From positions 1-32,095 of the forward strand of contig NZ_RAWI01000063.1 in assembly GCF_003612125.1 (NCBI RefSeq): a stretch of 32,095 nt of DNA, read 5' to 3'. This stretch comes from Corallococcus praedator (GTDB taxonomy: Bacteria; Myxococcota; Myxococcia; Myxococcales; Myxococcaceae). The translations under genes were made by a program, and so were the position numbers. A model generated the notes under the pieces. The model searched no databases. It was given only the letters and a program-made list of their open reading frames with translations, and had not been told where the DNA came from. Below are positions 16,225-31,501 of the stretch, piece by piece (position 1 is the first letter of the stretch; the number at the start of each line of letters is the position of its first letter).

Positions 16225-16914
16225 TCAGCGGGTGGTGAGGGTGAACTCCTCGGTCGCATCCTGCGCGTCCGCAGCCGTCTTCTGGAAGCGGATGAGGGGC
16301 GTGTCAATCATCACGTTGCCGCCGCCCTCATTGCCTTCCCCGATGATCACCTTGAAGACGTTGCTGGCGGACGTGCTGCGGCGGGTGCCTCCGGGCGTCT
16401 TGCGGGCAATCAGCGTCACCGCGTTCGGCCCGGGGCGCAACTCACGGGTGATGTCCTGCGCCACCTGGTCCTCGTTGTTGCGCAAACGACGCACCCAGCG
16501 CGAGTTCACGTACACGTCGATGTCGAAGTCCGTCATGCCCGGCGTCGTCTGCTCGGTCACCAGCCAGTAGCGCTGGGTGATGCGCCCCGGCACGGGCGCC
16601 GTGGGAGCCGCCGGAACGGGCGCCGTCGCGACGCCGGCATCGACAGGGGCCCCCGCGGCCGGCGGCGAGGCCGGAGGAGGCTTCGCGGCGGGGGCCGCCG
16701 GCGTGGGCGTCACGGTCGTCACGCGGGCGGCATACCCCGGCGCGTCGATGTGGACGTTGCCCTCCGCGTCGATGCGGACGGTGGCCTTCTCGAAGCGCTG
16801 GCTCTTCACGCCGTCGATGTTGACGCCGTTGAGGAAGACAGAGCCGGCCAGGGCCCACAGGGGGACCAGCGTGGCGGCGACAGTGAGCGCGATGCGGGCG
16901 GACGGACGAGACAT
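16225..16914 (-). CDS. Secreted hypothetical protein
   Basis: 229 residues from the ATG at 16914, chosen because GGAGG lies 10 nt upstream; an ATG at 16923 would place it only 1 nt away. A Sec signal (Arg3, Arg7, hydrophobic core) ends at ALA-G around residue 23-24. A short N-terminal domain (24-70) is followed by a Pro/Ala linker (about 70-108) and a C-terminal beta-rich domain (about 110-225) with RYWLVTEQ, DFDIDVYVNSRWVRRL and NAVTLIARK, which looks like an immunoglobulin-like or jelly-roll sandwich. No catalytic motif. It sits upstream of the tgl operon genes by 30 nt. Likely periplasmic or surface-located; function unknown. Confidence 0.78.
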   Translation of the reverse strand: MSRPSARIALTVAATLVPLWALAGSVFLNGVNIDGVKSQRFEKATVRIDAEGNVHIDAPGYAARVTTVTPTPAAPAAKPPPASPPAAGAPVDAGVATAPVPAAPTAPVPGRITQRYWLVTEQTTPGMTDFDIDVYVNSRWVRRLRNNEDQVAQDITRELRPGPNAVTLIARKTPGGTRRSTSASNVFKVIIGEGNEGGGNVMIDTPLIRFQKTAADAQDATEEFTLTTR

Positions 16915-16998
16915 GGGGGGCATCCCTCCAGGGAATCCTCAACAGTCCCGGGGGCTTGCAACGACTTAGCGCACCCCGGGGAGCGGGACAAGGCGAGT

Positions 16999-17022
16999 GT
17001 GGCGTGGGTTGGAACCCGCCAC
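16999..17022. terminator. Hairpin in gap after transglycosylase gene
   Basis: GTGGC (16999-17003) pairs with GCCAC (17018-17022), and GGGTT with AACCC inside, with a two-base bulge. It lies in the 146-nt gap between the lytic transglycosylase stop and the secreted-protein start. No U-run follows, so it is at best a weak or factor-assisted terminator. Confidence 0.3.
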
Positions 17023-17060
17023 GGCCCCAAACATTCACCGGGAAGGCACTACGGCGTCCG

Positions 17061-17822
17061 TCAGGGGGCCGCGGTCGTCGTCGCGCCGGGCGTTTCGGGC
17101 GGCAGCTCCCGCTGCGCGAGCGCCCAGTCCCCGCCCAGGCCATGGCCTTCGCGGAAGCGGCGGAAGTCGCGCTGCACGGCCCGGGGGTAGCGGCGGAACT
17201 TCTCCAGCTCCCCGGCCTTCAGGGCATCCCGGATGCGCGTGGGGCCGGCGTTGTACGCCATCAGCGCCAGGTCCAGGTCGCCGCCAAACCGGCTCTGCAG
17301 CGAGCGCAGGTAGCGGATGCCCAGGCGCACGCAGACGGCGGGGTCGGCCACCACCTCTTCGCGCGACAGCCGCAGCCCCTCCTTCTCCGCCAGGAAGTGC
17401 AGCGTGCTGGGCTTGATCTGCATCAGGCCCCGCGCGCCCTTGTCGGAGATGGACTCCTCCTCGAAGTCGGACTCCACGTCGATGAGCGCCAGCACCAGCA
17501 GCGGATCATACCCGGTGCGGCGGGACTCCTCGTCGATGGCCTGTCCCAGGCGCCGGCGCAGCGTGAGCCCCAGGTCCGGGGCGCGCTTGGCCAGCACCGC
17601 GTCGATGAGCATCGCCTCCTCGGAGACGGACTCCTGCGACACCAGCTCGGGAACGACGGACGGGGGGGCGGGCTCCTCCAAGAGGGGCACCACCCGCGCG
17701 GACACCACGAGCGCCACGCCCGCGAGCAACGGGAGCCGGGAGCACCCGCTGCTCAGGGCATGCAGCCCCGCGAAGAACCGCGTTCCCAGCGACCTGCCGC
17801 CCGAGGCGGCGGGTCCACTCAC
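17061..17822 (-). CDS. Lytic transglycosylase (SLT domain), membrane-anchored
   Basis: 253 residues. A hydrophobic stretch at about 31-48 acts as signal or anchor. The SLT (family 1, Slt70-like) domain spans about 95-225: catalytic Glu117 in IDVESDF, then GARGLMQIKPST, and MAYNAGPTRI near residue 190. The family cleaves the MurNAc-GlcNAc bond of peptidoglycan to give 1,6-anhydro-muropeptides, acting in the periplasm. The GTG start at 17822 overlaps the stop of the phasin-like gene by 4 nt (GTGA), so translation is coupled. The N-terminal 30 residues before the hydrophobic core are unusually long for a signal peptide, which favours a membrane-tethered form. Confidence 0.9.
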   Translation of the reverse strand: MSGPAASGGRSLGTRFFAGLHALSSGCSRLPLLAGVALVVSARVVPLLEEPAPPSVVPELVSQESVSEEAMLIDAVLAKRAPDLGLTLRRRLGQAIDEESRRTGYDPLLVLALIDVESDFEEESISDKGARGLMQIKPSTLHFLAEKEGLRLSREEVVADPAVCVRLGIRYLRSLQSRFGGDLDLALMAYNAGPTRIRDALKAGELEKFRRYPRAVQRDFRRFREGHGLGGDWALAQRELPPETPGATTTAAP

Positions 17823-18169
17823 TTGCGGTGCTCCAGGGCCTGGATGCGCTCGGAGAGGCGCTCCAGTCGGCTGCCAAACGCCTGCAACTCCTCGCGGCGC
17901 GGCAGCTTGAGCAACGTCAGGGCCGTGCGGACCCGCTCTTCCACGTTGTGCTCCAGGTCCTTGCGGTGCCCCGTCAGCCGCTCCGCGAACTCACGGGCCT
18001 GACGCTTCACCTCGTCCTGGCTCCAGCCCGCGACGGACGCCACGCGCTGCGCGGCGCGGGAGGCCTCCTCCTCCGCCGTGTTCACCGCCAGGAGCGCCTG
18101 GCTCCAGATGCGCTCGAATGCCTCCGCCACGGAGGTCTTCTCTCGGGGGGCCTCGGTGTTGTTGTCCAT
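17819..18169 (-). CDS. Phasin-like coiled-coil protein (short)
   Basis: 116 residues, nearly all helical and highly charged, with no membrane helix. The middle (about 30-85) is an amphipathic coiled coil, and the C-terminus KLPRREELQAFGSRLERLSE matches the 'RREEL..L..RL..L...I..L' ending seen in phasin-like and PhaE-like proteins that coat or organise polyhydroxyalkanoate granules. No PHA synthase is in the window, so granule binding is only one possibility; the protein could be a general coiled-coil scaffold. The ATG at 18169 follows GGAG at 7 nt. It overlaps the transglycosylase gene by 4 nt and starts 104 nt after the second phasin-like gene. Confidence 0.75.
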   Translation of the reverse strand: MDNNTEAPREKTSVAEAFERIWSQALLAVNTAEEEASRAAQRVASVAGWSQDEVKRQAREFAERLTGHRKDLEHNVEERVRTALTLLKLPRREELQAFGSRLERLSERIQALEHRK

Positions 18170-18273
18170 GAAGTCGCTCCGGGAGTCCCCCGGCGTTCCC
18201 TCAACGGAAACCCGGGGCTCGAACTAAAGGGGGCGGCCACCTAAGCACACCCCCCAGGTTATGAAAACGCTGC

Positions 18274-18726
18274 TCAGGCTCGCGGAGAAGACGCCGCGCC
18301 GCCCGAATTCTTGGTCGCGCCGTGGGCCCGACGGGTGGGCTTCAGCAGTACATCCAGCTTCTTCGACAGGCGGCCCAGCTCGTGGGTGATCTGCTCCACC
18401 TGGGACTGGCTGGCAACTCCCACGGCCTCCACGACCTTCGCCTGCAGCGCATCCAGCCGCTTGCGCAGCTCCACGCTGGCCGCATCCACCTTCTTGCTCA
18501 GCTCCTGCACCCGGGGGTCCGTGCGCAGCTCACCCGCCTGCACCTTCACCCACAGGGCCTGGACCTCCTTCGCCGCGTCCTGGCCCCGCGTCTCCAGCGC
18601 CTTGAAGGCCTTGTTGGCCTCCCCTTCCAGACCCTCGAAACGCTTCTGGGCCTGGGAGAACTGCCCCTTGAGGAAGTTCTCCACGTTCTGCGTCACGGCC
18701 GTCACCTTCGCGCTCGTCGTCGTCAT
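18274..18726 (-). CDS. Phasin-like coiled-coil protein
   Basis: 150 residues from the ATG at 18726, which has GGGAG at 6 nt and lies about 40 nt after a good promoter; a frame open to 18786 would start inside that promoter. Residues 10-125 form long amphipathic helices (FLKGQFSQAQKRFEGLEGEA; then ELSKKVDAASVELRKRLDAL). The C-terminal ELGRLSKKLDVLL followed by a basic tail is a phasin-type ending. It resembles its neighbour at 17819-18169 in design rather than close sequence. Probably cytoplasmic, oligomeric, and either a granule-associated or a structural protein. It is transcribed from its own promoter just beyond the rpoC terminator. Confidence 0.78.
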   Translation of the reverse strand: MTTTSAKVTAVTQNVENFLKGQFSQAQKRFEGLEGEANKAFKALETRGQDAAKEVQALWVKVQAGELRTDPRVQELSKKVDAASVELRKRLDALQAKVVEAVGVASQSQVEQITHELGRLSKKLDVLLKPTRRAHGATKNSGGAASSPRA

Positions 18727-18774
18727 GTCCTGCTCCCCCGCCCGGCTTCCCGGGCTCGTATAACGTGATGCGTC

Positions 18775-18802
18775 AACATAACGCACCGCGACATACTGTC
18801 AA
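18775..18802 (-). promoter_or_regulatory. Sigma70-type promoter of the phasin-like gene
   Basis: On the minus strand a perfect TTGACA (18797-18802) is followed after 16 nt by TATGTT (18775-18780, 4 of 6 to TATAAT). It lies downstream of the rpoC terminator and about 50 nt before the ATG at 18726. An inverted repeat TGCGT-N7-ACGCA (18769-18785) covers the -10, a possible repressor site. Confidence 0.65.
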
Positions 18803-18835
18803 GGAGACAGAAGACGAAGTGTGCAAAACGAGAAA

Positions 18836-18866
18836 GCCGCCGCCCCGGGTGACCCAGGACGGCGGC
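18836..18866 (-). terminator. Intrinsic terminator of the rpoBC operon
   Basis: A 14-bp stem with a 3-nt loop: on the minus strand GCCGCCGTCCTGGG, TCA, CCCGGGGCGGCGGC, with two G-U pairs. It is followed by TTTCTCGTTTT. It starts 38 nt after the rpoC stop. Confidence 0.85.
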
Positions 18867-18875
18867 TGACTGCCG

Positions 18876-18894
18876 GGAGCGTCAGGGACGCTCC
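18876..18894 (-). terminator. Second hairpin directly after rpoC
   Basis: GGAGCGTC (18876-18883) and GACGCTCC (18887-18894) form an exact 8-bp stem with a 3-nt loop, ten nt after the rpoC stop and ten nt before the main terminator. No U-run of its own; it may protect the 3' end or aid termination. Confidence 0.55.
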
Positions 18895-18904
18895 TCAGGA
18901 AGCA

Positions 18905-23113
<4,209 letters not shown>

Positions 23114-23174
23114 GTTGCCTCCGAAAACTTATGAGCGCTCAAGGCGCCAAACGTTTCGGGCCCCCGCCCTGCAC

Positions 23175-23215
23175 CCGGTCGGCCGCTCCCTCCACGAGGA
23201 AGCGATACCGACCGG
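23175..23215 (-). promoter_or_regulatory. Large hairpin in the rpoB-rpoC gap
   Basis: In the transcript CCGGTCGG, TAT, CGCTTCCTC pairs with GAGGGAGCG, G, CCGACCGG around a GTG loop: 8 plus 9 bp (one G-U) with a small internal loop. It ends 61 nt before the rpoC start and has no U-run. A processing or stability element for the rpoBC mRNA is the likeliest role; this is inference. Confidence 0.6.
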
Positions 23216-23245
23216 TCAGGCGGGCGCACCGGCTGCTAAAAAGGC

Positions 23246-27472
<4,227 letters not shown>

Positions 27473-27560
27473 TCGGTCTCCGGAGACGGCTGCTCGGGCG
27501 GGGCAAACTTCAGTAACGCGCGGCGGCGCCGGGAAATTTGGCAAATGTCAAATGGGCAAA

Positions 27561-27589
27561 GCCGGCGCCCCAGCAAAGGGGACGCCGGC
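27561..27589 (-). terminator. Attenuator-like hairpin between rplL and rpoB
   Basis: In the transcript GCCGGCG(T)CCCC pairs with GGGGCGCCGGC across a 6-nt loop, 11 bp with one bulge, followed by TTTGCCCATTTG. The U-run is short, so partial termination is likely. A hairpin here parallels the known rplL-rpoB attenuator of E. coli, which lowers rpoBC relative to L12. Two small stems (27614-27627 and 27636-27648) lie between it and rplL. Confidence 0.6.
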
Positions 27590-27652
27590 CTGCTCATCCA
27601 GTCAGGAGGCTGCCCGGGATTTCCCGGAAGAACAGGACAGCCCCTGTCAGAA

Positions 27653-28021
27653 CTACTTCACTTCGACGGTGGCGCCAGCCGCGGTGAGCTGGTCCTTGAT
27701 CTTCTTGGCGTCGTCCTTGTTGACGCCTTCCTTGACCGTCTTGGGCGCGCCCTCGACCAGGTCCTTGGCCTCCTTCAGGCCCAGGCCGGTGATGGCGCGG
27801 ATCTCCTTGATGACGTTGATCTTGTTCGCGCCCGCGTTCGCGAGAATGACGTTGAACTCCGTCTTCTCCTCGACAGGAGCGGCGGCGACGGCAGGACCCG
27901 CGGCAACGGCAACGGCCGCGGCGGAAACGCCCCACTTGGCCTCGAGGGCCTTCACGAGCTCAGCGGCCTCCAGGATGGTCAGGGAGGAGAGGTCTTCGGC
28001 AATCTTGTTCAGGTCAGCCAT
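27653..28021 (-). CDS. rplL: Large ribosomal subunit protein L7/L12
   Basis: 122 residues. Layout is the family standard: N-terminal dimerisation helices (1-32, [20 protein letters not shown]), an Ala/Pro/Val hinge (about 35-50), and the C-terminal factor-binding domain (about 52-122) with [30 protein letters not shown] and DLVEGAP. Multiple copies bind L10 and form the stalk that recruits EF-Tu, EF-G and release factors. The ATG at 28021 has AAGGA about 10 nt upstream. It is co-transcribed with rplJ, 92 nt away. Confidence 0.99.
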   Translation of the reverse strand: MADLNKIAEDLSSLTILEAAELVKALEAKWGVSAAAVAVAAGPAVAAAPVEEKTEFNVILANAGANKINVIKEIRAITGLGLKEAKDLVEGAPKTVKEGVNKDDAKKIKDQLTAAGATVEVK

Positions 28022-28113
28022 GGAACTGTGTCCTTCTGGTGTTGACTAACGGCCGGCGACCCAGTGGGTCAGCCCAGCCGTGGGGGTTGCGGTAGAAAAA
28101 CTTCTCGGGACGA

Positions 28114-28635
28114 TTACTCGGGCTTCGACTTGTCCGCGTTGGCCTGGATGACCCGCGCGAGCTGCGACCCGGGGGCCGCGATGGTCCGAACCAGCTTGCC
28201 AGCAGGCTGGGTAAGCATTCCGAGCAACTGCCCTCGGAGCTCGTTGAGGCCCGGCAACTTCGCCAGCGCCTTCACACCGTTGACGTCGACCTTGCGGCCG
28301 TCCACCACGGCGCTGCGGACCTTGATGGTCTCCATGTCCTTGATGAAATCCATCAGGATCTTGGCAGGAGCCACCACGTCGTCGTAGCTGATGCACAGGG
28401 CCACGGGACCCGTGAAGTCATCCGAAATCACGGAGACGGACGTACCCTCAGCGGCACGGCGCGCCAGCGTGTTCTTGATGACCTTGTACTCGACCTTGCC
28501 CTCGCGGAACTTCCGACGAAGCTTGGTCACCGTCTCCACATCCACCTTGGAGAACTCGGCGACCACCGCGGACTTGGTCCGGGCGAACTTCTCGTGGAGT
28601 TCCTTGATCATCACTTCCTTCTCGCTCTTCAGCAC
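28114..28635 (-). CDS. rplJ: Large ribosomal subunit protein L10
   Basis: 173 residues. L10 anchors the L12 dimers to 23S rRNA and, in complex with L12, represses its own operon by binding the leader. Typical segments are KEVMIKELHEKFARTKSAVV, LRRKFREGKVEYKVIKNTLA, and GPVALCISYDDVVAPAK. The C-terminal helix that carries L12 is present. The start is GTG at 28635, behind an almost perfect AAAGGAGGTGA Shine-Dalgarno. A 396-nt gap upstream holds the leader RNA and a terminator. Confidence 0.98.
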   Translation of the reverse strand: MLKSEKEVMIKELHEKFARTKSAVVAEFSKVDVETVTKLRRKFREGKVEYKVIKNTLARRAAEGTSVSVISDDFTGPVALCISYDDVVAPAKILMDFIKDMETIKVRSAVVDGRKVDVNGVKALAKLPGLNELRGQLLGMLTQPAGKLVRTIAAPGSQLARVIQANADKSKPE

Positions 28636-28640
28636 CTTGA

Positions 28641-28848
28641 CTCACCTCCTTTATGGCCCGACCTGACGGTCGGGCGTGATGCCTGGGCCAAAGTGGCAGA
28701 GCGAGGGAGGAGCCTCCGAGAGGCACCACACCGCACCTCCAGTCTCGGCAGGGCTGACCTTGCGGCCGTTTGAACCTGGAGTGGAATGAACGCCCGACCG
28801 GTTGCCCGGTTCCCAACGGACGCGTCTTCTTCCCTTCCAGGTCCCTGC
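28641..28848 (-). promoter_or_regulatory. L10-type leader RNA of rplJL
   Basis: In the transcript a contiguous GCAGGGACCTGGA (28836-28848) can pair with TCCAGGT (28774-28780) and, after a 20-nt side element, CCCTGC (28748-28753). This nested, interrupted stem is the architecture of the r-protein L10 leader, where the bulged side element forms the L10 site. Further stems follow: GGTGCCTC/GAGGCTCC (28709-28727) and GCCCGACC/GGTCGGGC (28656-28675), the last directly before the Shine-Dalgarno. L10-L12 complex binding would block translation of rplJ. The identification is by structure and place; a covariance-model match was not run. Confidence 0.7.
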
Positions 28849-28901
28849 TGTCATGAACCAGGTCGGAACGCCGCGTCTCTCGACATGGCGCTCCAATTGC
28901 A

Positions 28902-28929
28902 AAAGCCGGGGGCCTATACCCCCGGCTTT
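28902..28929. terminator. Terminator between rplKA and rplJL
   Basis: AAAGCCGGGGG and CCCCCGGCTTT form a perfect 11-bp stem with a 6-nt loop. On the minus strand it ends in GGCTTTTGCAATT, giving a short U-run, about 100 nt after the rplA stop; it is nearly symmetric and could work both ways. The downstream rplJ leader would then need a promoter overlapping or following it, or read-through. Confidence 0.7.
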
Positions 28930-29031
28930 CGCAAAGATCCAGCACTTTCTATGAGACCGACGTTCAGCAGGCGACAGGACGGACACTCCCCGTCAGGGAG
29001 CGCACCTTTTCCGGCCCGCTGGCGCCGCGAA

Positions 29032-29745
29032 CTAACGGTGGCGCGCCAGGATTTCGGTGGTGTCGAGCTTGATGCCCGGCCCCATCGTCGTCGAGATGGC
29101 GATGCCCTGCAGGTACACGCCCTTGGCGGTGGCCGGCTTGAGCTTCATCACCAGGTCCACCAGCGCGTTGAAGTTCGCCTCGAGCTTGGCCGTCTCGAAA
29201 GAGGCCTTGCCCATCTTCGCGTGGACGATGCCCGCCTTCTCCGCGCGGAAGTCGACCTTACCGCCCTTGGAGTCGCGGATGGCCTTGGCGACGTCCATGG
29301 TGACCGTGCCGACCTTCGGGTTGGGCATGAGGCCGCGGGGACCGAGCACCTTACCGAGGCGACCGACCACGCCCATCATGTCCGGCGTCGCGATGACGGT
29401 GTCGAAGTCGAGGAAGCCTTCCTCGATGCGCTTCTGGAGGTCCTCCGCGCCCACGATGTCGGCGCCGGCGTTGGCCGCCTCGGTCGCGCGCTCGCCCTTG
29501 GCGAACACGGCCACGCGCACGGTGGCGCCGGTACCGTGCGGGAGCACCACGGCGCCACGGACCATCTGGTCCGCGTGCTTCGGGTCCACGCCCAGGTTGA
29601 TGGCGACATCCACCGTCTGGTCGTACTTCGTCGCACGCGACTCGACCGTCTTCTTCAGCAGCGCGAAGCCCTCGGCGACGGGGTAGCGCTTGTTGCGGTC
29701 CACCAGCTCGGAGGACGCGCGGAACTTCTTTCCATTGGTAGCCAT
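29032..29745 (-). CDS. rplA: Large ribosomal subunit protein L1
   Basis: 237 residues from the ATG at 29745; the frame open to 29817 overlaps rplK and is not family-like. L1 binds 23S rRNA at the mobile stalk near the E site and, in many bacteria, represses translation of its own rplK-rplA mRNA. Family features: [53 protein letters not shown] and the C-terminal [20 protein letters not shown]. An AAGGA lies about 9 nt upstream. It follows rplK by 28 nt in the same operon. Confidence 0.99.
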   Translation of the reverse strand: MATNGKKFRASSELVDRNKRYPVAEGFALLKKTVESRATKYDQTVDVAINLGVDPKHADQMVRGAVVLPHGTGATVRVAVFAKGERATEAANAGADIVGAEDLQKRIEEGFLDFDTVIATPDMMGVVGRLGKVLGPRGLMPNPKVGTVTMDVAKAIRDSKGGKVDFRAEKAGIVHAKMGKASFETAKLEANFNALVDLVMKLKPATAKGVYLQGIAISTTMGPGIKLDTTEILARHR

Positions 29746-29773
29746 GGCAGGAATCCTTGAGAGAGGGGGCGGG

Positions 29774-30220
29774 CTAGCCGACGACTTCGATGCCCATGGA
29801 GCGCGCGGTGCCAGCAATGGTGTTCATGCAGGCTTCGAGGGACGCGGCGGTGGTGTCCTGGATCTTCTTGTTGGCGATCTCCTCGAGCTGCTTCCGGGTG
29901 ATCTGCCCCACCTTCTCCTTGCCCGGCTTCTTCGCGCCCGAACCCTTCTTCTTCTCCGTGTGGAGACCCGCGGCCTTCTTGATGAGGATGGCGGCGGGAG
30001 GCGTCTTCATGATGAAGGTGAAAGAGCGGTCCGCATACACGGTGATGATCACCGGGATGATGAGACCTTCCTTCGCCTCTGCCTGCGTCTTGGCATTGAA
30101 CTGCTTGCAGAACTCCATGATGTTCACGCCCTGCTGACCGAGGGCGGGACCAATCGGCGGGGCGGGGTTCGCCTTGCCGGCGGGAATCTGCAACTTGACC
30201 TGACCTGTGATCTTCTTCAT
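29774..30220 (-). CDS. rplK: Large ribosomal subunit protein L11
   Basis: 148 residues. L11 binds the GTPase-associated region of 23S rRNA and is needed for RelA activation; it is also the thiostrepton target. The N-terminal domain has [20 protein letters not shown] with the proline pair that contacts thiostrepton, and [13 protein letters not shown]. The C-terminal RNA-binding domain follows after about residue 75. The ATG is at 30220; the Shine-Dalgarno is poor. A small stem (GGGTCG/CGACCC, 30257-30278) lies in the 103-nt gap after nusG and could be part of the L1 autoregulation site, which is unproven. Confidence 0.99.
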   Translation of the reverse strand: MKKITGQVKLQIPAGKANPAPPIGPALGQQGVNIMEFCKQFNAKTQAEAKEGLIIPVIITVYADRSFTFIMKTPPAAILIKKAAGLHTEKKKGSGAKKPGKEKVGQITRKQLEEIANKKIQDTTAASLEACMNTIAGTARSMGIEVVG

Positions 30221-30323
30221 CGGCGGACTGCTGCCTTTCGATGGGGTGGTTCCAGCGGGTCGCCAGACGGGACGACCCTCCCACCCGTTGATCCGCGCCC
30301 GTCATCCGGACGCGGAAGCCTGT

Positions 30324-30872
30324 TTAGCCGGTGGTCTTCTCCACCTGCATGAAATCGAGCTCCACGGGGGTCGCACGACCGAAGATGCTGACGAGCACGC
30401 GCACGCGGCCCTTCTCCGGGTTGACCTCCTCCACCGTGCCGTTGAAGTTGGCGAACGGGCCGTCGATGACGCGCACCGTGTCGCTCGTCTCGAACTGGAC
30501 CTTGGGCTTGGCCTTGTGGGCGCCCTCGGTCACCTGGGCGGTGAGCCGAGCGACCTCCGCGTCCGACATGGGACGGGGCTGCTCGTTCTGCCCGACGCCC
30601 GGGAAGCCGGTCACCTTGGAGGTGTTCTTCACCAGGTGCAGGGTCGTGTCGCTGAGCTCCATCTGGACGAAGATGTAGCCCGGGAAGAGCTTGCGGCGGG
30701 TGGTCTTCTTCTCGCCGTTCACCATCTCCACGACCTGCTCCATGGGGATGAGGATCTCACCGATCAAGTCCTGGTCCTGCAGGCCCTTGAGGCGCACCTG
30801 CTCTTCCAGGTTCTTCTTCGCCTGGTTCTCGTAGTTCGAGTAGGTCTGGACGGTGAACCATTTCTTCGCCAT
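30324..30872 (-). CDS. nusG: Transcription termination/antitermination factor NusG
   Basis: 182 residues from the ATG at 30872, giving the family start MAKKWFTVQTYSNYE; a longer open frame runs into secE and is rejected. The NGN domain (about 1-115) binds RNA polymerase and includes RRKLFPGYIFVQMEL; the KOW domain (about 128-182) has DTVRVIDGPFANFNGTVEEV, which contacts Rho or S10. NusG couples transcription to translation and supports Rho termination. The start overlaps the secE stop by one base (TAATG), with GGGGGAAG upstream inside secE. Confidence 0.98.
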   Translation of the reverse strand: MAKKWFTVQTYSNYENQAKKNLEEQVRLKGLQDQDLIGEILIPMEQVVEMVNGEKKTTRRKLFPGYIFVQMELSDTTLHLVKNTSKVTGFPGVGQNEQPRPMSDAEVARLTAQVTEGAHKAKPKVQFETSDTVRVIDGPFANFNGTVEEVNPEKGRVRVLVSIFGRATPVELDFMQVEKTTG

Positions 30873-31315
30873 TACAGCTTCCCCCACAGGGCAGGCAGCC
30901 ACTCCACCATCAAGTTGTACGCGACGGTGTCGATGCAGAAGAGCAGGATGGCCGCCACGAGCGAGGCGACGACCACGGCCATGGTCGAAGCGCGGGTCTC
31001 CGACCAGGTAGGCCAGGTGACCTTCATCAGCTCGGACGCCACGTCGATGGACAGCGCGTGCGTGCGGGGGTGGAAGTAGGCCGCCAGCACCAACCCCAGG
31101 GCCACGGCGTAGCCCACGAGGGTCGATACTCGCCAACCCAGACCTTCGAAGAGCTCGACGTCGCTCCAGCCGAACCGGCTCCAGAGCAACCCGAAGACGT
31201 GCTCCAGGAAGAGGGCCAGGACGATGCCGGCGACGAGATAGAAGATGACCACGAGCCGCTTGGGGTCGATGCCCGAGCGGTTAGCCTGCTGGCTGGCCTC
31301 AGTTGCCGTCGCCAT
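30872..31315 (-). CDS. secE: Protein translocase subunit SecE (three-helix form)
   Basis: 147 residues. SecE clamps the SecY channel in the inner membrane. Three hydrophobic helices are seen at about 21-44, 64-81 and 110-135, as in the E. coli type rather than the single-helix type. The conserved amphipathic segment before the last helix, with ELMKVTWPTWSET (about 95-107), carries the SecE signature. The first 15 residues are an unstructured Ala/Gln-rich tail. The ATG at 31315 has GAGG five nt upstream. A terminator-like hairpin ends only 41 nt before it. It overlaps nusG by one base. Confidence 0.96.
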   Translation of the reverse strand: MATATEASQQANRSGIDPKRLVVIFYLVAGIVLALFLEHVFGLLWSRFGWSDVELFEGLGWRVSTLVGYAVALGLVLAAYFHPRTHALSIDVASELMKVTWPTWSETRASTMAVVVASLVAAILLFCIDTVAYNLMVEWLPALWGKL

Positions 31316-31356
31316 GGTGCCTCACGAGGGACTGCGGAAGCTGGACTGCGAAAAGG

Positions 31357-31394
31357 CAGGGACCCCCGGCACCGCTCGGTACCGGGGGTCCCTG
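31357..31394 (-). terminator. Strong terminator-like hairpin between tRNA-Trp and secE
   Basis: CAGGGACCCCCGG (31357-31369) and CCGGGGGTCCCTG (31382-31394) form a perfect 13-bp stem, with an extra ACCG/CGGT stem in the loop. On the minus strand it is followed by CCTTTTCG. It begins 9 nt after the tRNA 3' end, so it should end the tuf-rpmG-tRNA transcript. Confidence 0.8.
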
Positions 31395-31403
31395 TACTGA
31401 AGC

Positions 31404-31479
31404 TGGCAGGCCAGGAGGGATTCGAACCCCCAACACGCGGATTTGGAGACCGCTGCTCTACCGTTGGAGCTACTGGCCT
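31404..31479 (-). tRNA. tRNA-Trp (CCA anticodon)
   Basis: 76 nt. Acceptor stem AGGCCAG/CTGGCCT, discriminator G and a genome-encoded CCA tail; D arm GCTC/GAGC; anticodon loop CTCCAAA giving CCA for UGG; T loop TTCGAAT. The anticodon stem has the usual T-T pair at its top. It lies between rpmG and secE, a common bacterial arrangement, and is read with them. Confidence 0.98.
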
Positions 31480-31501
31480 AAACCTTCATGGAACGCGCGA
31501 C

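Noticed and set aside
27545-27550. TTGACA on the minus strand before rpoB as a promoter -35
   Set aside because: The position 16-18 nt downstream is GC-rich with no -10-like sequence, so I do not call a promoter.
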